Assembly: GCF_030272615.1 (NCBI RefSeq)
Contig: NC_081414.1
Coordinates: 4,093,501-4,157,500, forward strand
DNA length: 64,000 bases
Direction of reading: 5' to 3'
Source: Cryptomeria japonica
Taxonomy: Eukaryota > Streptophyta > Pinopsida > Cupressales > Cupressaceae
In this document: piece after piece, positions 58,034 through 64,000 of the stretch
Position numbering within the stretch: the stretch's first letter is position 1
Layout of the letters: every line of letters begins with the position of its first letter
The notes under the pieces: model-generated
Told to the model about the DNA's origin: nothing
The model's input: only the letters and a program-made list of their open reading frames with translations
Databases searched by the model: none
Translations under genes and position numbers: made by a program

Positions 58034-59255
58034 CTACCATTTTAGGACCAATAGTTTCTATGCATAAATCCTCTTGGATGAATAAAATAGTTTATTTAAT
58101 CATATAATTTATTTATAATTAGCATATTTATAAGATATTATGTCTATTTTTATCTCTATGCACTATTTTTGACATGAAATAGCAAAATTAGTTTATTTTC
58201 TCTATTTTTTATTACTATAAAGTTGGAAGTTGCCTACTTTGCTATCTCCACCTTAGATTTGTGCACTCATTTTGGTGACCAACCCCCTAGTGGTATTTTT
58301 GAGCCATTTCACCTAATGTTGGCATTTTCCATGATTACAAAAGGGTGGTGCAAGCGACCCCAACGTTAGAAACAACTTGTCTGACAACTCTAAAATTTTG
58401 GACCCTTGATTCCTCATGGATGCATGCATTGGTTGGGCAATTGAATTTAAACACCTATACTAGAAGCAATACTCTCCATGTTCAAGTTTCAGAAAGTGAC
58501 TTTATCCATCCCTTTTTGCCCTATGCTTAGAATTTTAAAGCTCTTGAACCCTGCAAGCCCTGCCTCAGTTGTTTCTGCCCAATGATTAATCGTGATCAAA
58601 CATGTTGTTCTTGTCTAATTTCTAGAAGAGACAATTTCCATTGTTGTCACTTCCAATTCCCCTATGCAGTCAGATCCTTCAGTTAATTTCCCCCTTACCT
58701 TTATCTTTGGCCCTTGTGCCATTTTGTTGTCCTTATGCCTTTGTCCCTTTCAATATAATGGAAATGGGAAAATGCCTCATCTATATCCTTAAGCTTTGAA
58801 AGCAACACAAGCCTCCTTAGATATGTTGGTGTGATTAAGGTTTTGTACCTAGTAAATTCTTGTACCTAGCTAGTTCCTAGTAGGGGACTTATTCACATGA
58901 CTGAAGTTTACTTAGGTCTTGTTGTGTTGTAAACACACACCCCATTGCAAATGGGGACCCCTTCTTTTTGCTTGATAGCTTAGTTTTTTGCTTAGTTTTG
59001 CTTAGGTTTGGCAATAATTTCAAGGTCTCTAGCCTTAGAATGAGGGGGGTCAGTTTTGTCAAGTCTTGAGCTTAGTTGAGGAATGAAATGGGAAATCAAG
59101 TCTTGAGCTTAGTTGAGGAACAAAATGCTGAAATCAAGTCTTGTGTAGAAGTGAACTCTATTGTGACCATTTCACACATCGCCCAATCACAAATGGGGAC
59201 CCCCTCTTTTGCTTTCAGTTTTACAGTTTTTTTTTTTAGGTAACATTGGTAGGAG
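58034..59255 (+). other. Intergenic, right part possibly LTR start interrupted at 59261
   Basis: 58090-58200 is very AT-rich. From about 58930 two versions of caaatggggaccccttcttt (58943-58980 and 59188-59216) and a tandem aagtcttgagcttagttgag (59057, 59097) appear. The text ttcacacatcgcccaatcac resembles starts of plant Ty3 LTRs, and the sequence after the solo LTR (62124 on) leads to a gag start, so the two sides may be one long LTR. Confidence 0.35.
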
Positions 59256-61678
59256 CAATCTGATGGAAATGTTGTCATTGATGTCAAATAGGTAAAGTCA
59301 TGGAGATGATTAGTCATTGATGTCAAACGTAGAAAAGCAAGATTGTGGGATTGTTATAGATAATGGTTGATGTCAAAGGCACTCAATTGTGATTGTAGAT
59401 CTCGTCATTGATGTCAAAGGAGTTTACTGTTTCATGAAGATGAATGAACATATTATGGAGTTTGATTGCACACTATTGATTATACAGAAGTTTAATTTAT
59501 CTTATGCTCATAAGCATTTCACAGACTGATCATATATACATATTCCTGTTTCAGTTCGAATGAAAGTTCACAGTCAGCATGTTTAATGATAACAGTAATA
59601 TTAATTAATACACAGCAGGGATATAAATTCATTATTGAGGGCAGCATCTCTGAATTATTAAAAAAGACAGTGATAAATGAATTGGAAAGAAGATAAAGAT
59701 AATACATCAACTCCTCCATTATGAGCAGCAGAAAGAATTCACCATAATCAGTTTACCTACAGTGATAAGAAGACAAATTCCATATTATTAGTGAAGCGAT
59801 GCAGATATCACCGAGAATCATTCTGGCCGGAATTAATAACTGAGAAAATAGAGACCATTAACTGTAGCATCTCAAGTGACAAAGATTATTATTGTTTGCA
59901 AAAACATGAATAATATTATGATCAGTGATCAACAAAGACAGTAAAAAATGCGATGGAGAGTAATGATCACAATATTTGTGGAGCGACCAGAATTGGATTA
60001 AGATGGCTGTTCGTGTGAATAAACATACAAACAAACTCCAAGTATAAGAAACAGACGTATTCGCATTTGATAAGAAACTATAATTAATATCAATTCCCAA
60101 ACAAATCAAATGACCATCGAAAGGAAGGCTTCTAGCAATAATGGAAGGAAGAGATTCTTCAAACTACAAGAATGGTATCATAAAAGCAAGACCCCATCCT
60201 TGAATAATACAAGAGCGGCAATTTGTATAAGCAATCCATACAGAGAGTGAAAACTGTTTATAATAAGGTGAAGAAATTTGAGGGACAACGAATATAGTTT
60301 CAGAAGTAGCAATCTCTAATAATCTAAGTGCCCATGCACATATACAGAGTACAGCGATTAAGAAAAGCTATTGTAATTAATGACAACCATTAGTCCATTG
60401 ACAAAGTCAAATGCATAAGAAAAATAATAGATATTGTTCGATGTTTAGAGATAGAAGGCAAAGATTGAAAGGCAAATCGACTTACATGGTAGCCAACTTA
60501 TAAAGCAGCGAACAGTTAAATATATGCAATGATCTTCATCCATAATCGAGTAAGACACAGCAGCGAATTAAAAGCCAAAGGGATTACGTCAAAAACTAAA
60601 GTTTATAATACTATGACAGCGATCTGTATAATTATCAGCATGTATTGTGAGCAGCTATTTCATGAAGAAATACAGCAGTCTTTGACCAGCGATCAAATAT
60701 GATGATCATTATTCTTTGAAACATGGCATCTTTGCTAAGAAGGTTGTGAGGAAGAAGACAGCACAATGGTCGATTCATTGTGGCGACTGATTTCAGATAA
60801 TCGTCCTATATGTTATGCACGCAGCAAACAGCAATTCATATGCAGCAGTATCATAGTTGAGGGGGTTGATTACACCACAATAGCGATTCAAGTATTAAAT
60901 ATACATATGGCCAATGATACGGTAATGAAAGTCAGTTAAAAAGAAAACAGTGTAATTTGCTACATAACTTTCACTCAGCGATAAATATTAAAAATAACAT
61001 ATGATTAAAGAATAAAATAAAAGAAGCGCTTATGAAGAGAAATATCGTTAAGAAGTTGAGAACAATATCAAGAGTATTTGTTAAGAGCTGCGTATATGAA
61101 AAGACATGTCTCATTTTATTCAAAGAGTATGTCCCTTAATGATATAAGGGTATAAATAAAGTTTGGGATCTCTATTTGGTTAAGTGTGAGAGAATAGAAT
61201 ACTAATATTATAAATCAAAAGGTATGTCACTTAAAATGTATCGTGAATCATATAAAAGGCACTTGGAAATCAATTGAAGTGTAGTGTATGCTGTATAAGT
61301 GGGTTTAAAGGATATATCATTCAGAATTCTGAAGCAGATCTTGAGAAAAATATTTGAAGGAAAATTGTGTGTAAATATCTCATCATCCATGCGCAGATTT
61401 GAGAAGGGAGCAAACTGAAGATTTATGGAGGGAATTCATTATTAAAGAATGTATCAATTAAGTGAAGAATGTAATGAATAGAAGATCATTAAAGGCAGAT
61501 TTCTGAGTGTATGACAGCAGATGTATAAGCTTATATATGCAGATTTGAATCAAGAGGATATGTATAGAGAAATGTTATAAGCAGATCTGGTGAAGGAAAG
61601 AGTAAGTGTTAAGAAATTGAATTGTCCATCATCCGTTGTTATAGCAACATTGTCAAGGTGGAAAATCAGATTTATGTG

Positions 61679-61859
61679 AAGTGGGTTGGTGCTCACAGAT
61701 TCTGAAGTGGGAGTTGGTGCTTCCAGTGGGTTGGTGCTCACAAAATTCAGAAGTGGGAGTTGGTGCTCACAATATCAAATTTGGGAGTTGGTGCTTCCAG
61801 TGGGTTGGTGCTCACAAACAGAGATTGGGGTTGGTGCCTCTAGTAGGTTTGTGCCTACG
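61679..61859. repeat. ggttggtgctcac minisatellite in solo LTR
   Basis: Seven or more copies of tgggttggtgctcacaa or gggagttggtgcttccag; ends about 20 bp before the TATA box, as in the related LTR. Confidence 0.9.
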
Positions 61860-61879
61860 AAATTTTGTAAAAGAAGAAA

Positions 61880-61889
61880 TATATAAAAG
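61880..61889 (+). promoter_or_regulatory. TATA box of solo LTR
   Basis: tatataaaag followed by the R-region words. Confidence 0.65.
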
Positions 61890-62073
61890 CATTGATTTAC
61901 CGTGGTTTTCTCCCGTAGGGGTTTCCACGTATTTATCTTGTGTTCATATTAGATAGATTACATATGAATATTAGTATGCAATGAATATTTTTATGAAATA
62001 AGTTATATACTTATGATTGAAGTTGAAAAAGGTTTAATTGGTAAAAGATTGTTGTTATACTGATTTACCACAA

Positions 62074-62098
62074 CCCCCCCCCCCCCCGCCCCCCCCCC
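62074..62098. repeat. C homopolymer tract
   Basis: 24 C and one G (at 62088) in 25 bases, in the place where related LTRs have six or seven C. Confidence 0.95.
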
Positions 62099-62153
62099 TC
62101 TCAGTATAACCATGTGCTCTTCACAAACCTTTAGAGTGAATAAATTTGTGTTG

Positions 62154-62309
62154 ATCTCACATCCAGCATTTTGAGAGTCAATGATTCACATCTTTTCCTT
62201 GCTTTAATGGAAGTGAAATGTGAATTTGGCTATCTCACATCCAGCATTTTGAGAGTCAATGATTCACATCTTTTCCTTGCTTTAATGGAAGTGAAATGCG
62301 AATTTGGCT
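62154..62309. repeat. 78-bp tandem duplication
   Basis: atctcacatccagcattttg begins at 62154 and 62232; the two copies are almost identical up to gaatttggcta. Confidence 0.95.
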
Positions 62310-62424
62310 AAGGCAAGTTGGTTTTAGAGGTCAACATTTTAAGGAAAAGAGAGCTGAAGTTGAAATTATCATGAGAAGCTTGGGGCAAATGGATCAAGAC
62401 AACGAAAGTTGCATTTTGGAGGAC

Positions 62425-63000
62425 TTCCTTTGACACCCCCAAAAGAGCGAACTAAGACTTCCTTTGCCCCCCTATATCAACGACCTAAGGTTTTCAACTT
62501 CCTTTGACCCCATGAATCAGCAAACTAAGGTTTTCCACTTCCTTTGACCCCATGAATCAGCAAACTAAGGTTTTTGCATTGCAGGGTTTTGATTGAGATC
62601 ATTGTTTTTTGCCAAGTGCCTTTTTAAGGAGCTTAAGTGATATCAAGTTAGGAAGGAAATCAATCACTTCCAATGGAGGGTCAAATCAATGACTTAAGCA
62701 TTTTGATCATTTCCTTTGATTGCCCAAATCAATGACTTGAGCATTTTGAATCATTTCCTTTGCCTCCTCCAATCAGCAACCCAAGGTATTTCATTTCCTT
62801 TGATGGTCTAGATCAGCGAACTAAGGGATTCCACTTCCACTGAAGCTCTCAATGTGCGAATTAAGCATTTCGGACCTCACTTCCTTTGACCCCTCAAAAG
62901 AGCAACTTAAGGATTGGGCGATTTCCTTTGATACCCCAAATGTGTGACTTAAGCATTTTTACTTCCTTTGATGACCCAAAAGTGCGACTTAAGGAAATAT
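62425..63000. repeat. Degenerate minisatellite with cttcctttgacccc units
   Basis: About ten units of 35-60 bases built on ttcctttgaccccatgaatc, agcaacttaagg and gcatttt. Confidence 0.75.
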
Positions 63001-63890
63001 GATTTTGCAAAGAGGAAGCATTTGATATATGTGCCACCTTGAATGGACCCCACGATTGAAAAGAAAGAACGTTTTTATTTAAATTTGAATTGGAAGAACC
63101 AAATCGGCCTTGAGTTTTAATTTGCAAATCATTAAATGAAATGCACAAGTCAGCTTTGTGATGAGTTATAATTCCCCTTTGAGCGACTATAAAGCTATGT
63201 TGATCATTGCATTTGATCAACATAGAATCGATTTTGTGCATGATCTTGCTGAGGAACAGCGAATTGATTTTCTAAATCAGCAATTTTCATCAAGGCAAAG
63301 GCGAAGTCATTGAAGACAGCGAATTCATTCGTTATCAATCAGCAAATTGACTTCCTAGATCAGTGAATTTGTCATTGAAGGCATAGCGAAATTCATCAAC
63401 ACCGAATTTAAAAGGAGATCAGCAATCCTATATCTACAATTTGACAAACTCCAAGCAGTTGATATCAACAATGCCTTGATAGAAGGCAATTTTGCCAAAA
63501 GATTTATCAATTCAAAGTAACCAGTCCATTTTCAATCAATTTGCAGGTCTGAGACAAGTTTAATTAATCATTTTTTTTTTAAGAAAATCAGACCTTGTTT
63601 AGCACTGGTACAGCTTCTTGCTTATTGATTTTATCATAGGATGCTTTGTTCATTTGCATTTCAATCATCTAAACACATTTCAAAAAATAATTCATCATCT
63701 TAGATGGTGATTTTCAGGTATTTGGTAAGCTTAGGGTTTTGCAGAAGCCTAGGGTTTTTTATAATTCATTAGGGTTTTAGCGATTTTATACACTCCTAAG
63801 GAGGAATTACCAACCTAGATGAATTTTAATATGTCATAAGCACTAAAGTCATATCACCACCCTAACTTGGTCAACTCTCACAGGTAGAAC

Positions 63891-64000
63891 ATGGCAGGAG
63901 TACGGCAAACTCTCATCAAGGAGGACTCAAGGGTAGAGGCGATGGAATCCAAGATTGCATCATTCTAGGGCAACACAAGAGACACCAACCTTGGCCAAAT
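63891..64000 (+). pseudogene. Gag N-terminus of a Ty3-type element, runs off window
   Basis: ATG 63891 opens MAGVRQTLIKEDSRVEAMES, and the frame continues to a TAG at 63966-63968, then stays open to the window edge. The preceding sequence is leader-like. It resembles the start of gag in plant Ty3 elements. Only 36 codons are visible, so the call is tentative. Confidence 0.45.

Larger units (their letters stand above)
59256..62128 (+). mobile_element. Solo LTR, SIRE-like copia (2863 bp), TSD caatc/caaac
   Basis: 59261-62123 starts TGATGGAAATGTTGTCATTG and ends CATGTGCTCTTCA, matching the start and end of the solo LTR at 46666-48337. It carries the same ggttggtgc array, a TATA box, ggtttccacgtatttatctt and a C tract before the end. 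Flanks are caatc and caaac, one mismatch. It is 1.2 kb longer than its relative, mainly in the left (U3) part, which contains many short repeated words. Confidence 0.8.
62124..63890 (+). other. Leader/LTR part of a plus-strand Ty3-type element
   Basis: Leads to the gag start at 63891. Contains a 78-bp tandem duplication (62154-62309), a degenerate repeat with the word acttcctttgaccccatgaa (62425-63000) and several agcgaattgattt-like words (63255-63420). No PBS could be fixed. The piece from about 63700 (gcttagggttttgcagaagc) is probably untranslated leader. Confidence 0.4.

Noticed and set aside
55620-58812. caagc as target duplication of the 55625 LTR (second copy at about 58807)
   Set aside because: Would make a 3.2-kb LTR lacking the expected end; a five-base match over this distance is likely chance.

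Overview
The window looks like intergenic DNA of a large, retrotransposon-rich plant genome, most likely a gymnosperm (conifer-like). The reasons are AT-rich sequence, several layers of nested LTR retrotransposons, initiator-Met-type primer binding sites, a plant-style LINE, a hAT relic and a fragment of a plant TRB/SMH-type (Myb-histone H1) gene with short introns. The species cannot be named from the sequence. Nearly every long reading frame belongs to a transposable element, and most carry stops or frameshifts.

Layout. From 1 to 21382 a degenerate Ty3-type element of the dual-RNase-H (Tat/Ogre-like) kind lies on the minus strand. Its 5' LTR is at 20474-21382, its leader holds two 21-bp repeat arrays and a perfect 53-bp inverted repeat, and an extra ORF, gag, protease, a G-patch segment, RT, two RNase H domains and integrase follow; its 3' LTR lies beyond the window. 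It is itself interrupted by a full-length copia element (11837-18122, TSD gtttc), a solo LTR (6750-8509, TSD gttac) and probably a third insertion (about 9251-11117). It is inserted in the 3' LTR of an older copia-type element (21383-29981, minus) that has a zinc-knuckle gag and an unrecognised second ORF but no visible pol. That older element carries a 2457-bp non-autonomous copia derivative (22858-25314, TSD gaaac).

From 29982 to 42884 there is a short SINE-like insertion with an 11-bp duplication, a plus-strand LINE with endonuclease, RT and C-terminal zinc finger, and a pol-deleted copia element (33182-37399, TSD agaaa) sitting in or just upstream of the LINE. The three plus-strand copia elements (11837, 22858, 33182) share leader and 3' noncoding boxes and form one lineage with one coding copy and two deletion derivatives.

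From 45609 to 46626 are four minus-strand exons of a TRB/SMH-like gene, the only likely host gene. A 1672-bp solo LTR (46666-48337, TSD gattt) lies 39 bp from its predicted splice acceptor. The remainder holds a copia LTR fragment (50133-50575), a hAT transposase pseudogene (52240-54948), a Ty3-type LTR (55625-58033), a 2.86-kb solo LTR related to the one in the gene (59261-62123), and the 5' part of a plus-strand Ty3-type element whose gag begins at 63891 and runs off the end.

No rRNA, tRNA or CRISPR array was recognised. Boundaries marked by target-site duplications are firm; lineage names rest on remembered family motifs and were not searched.
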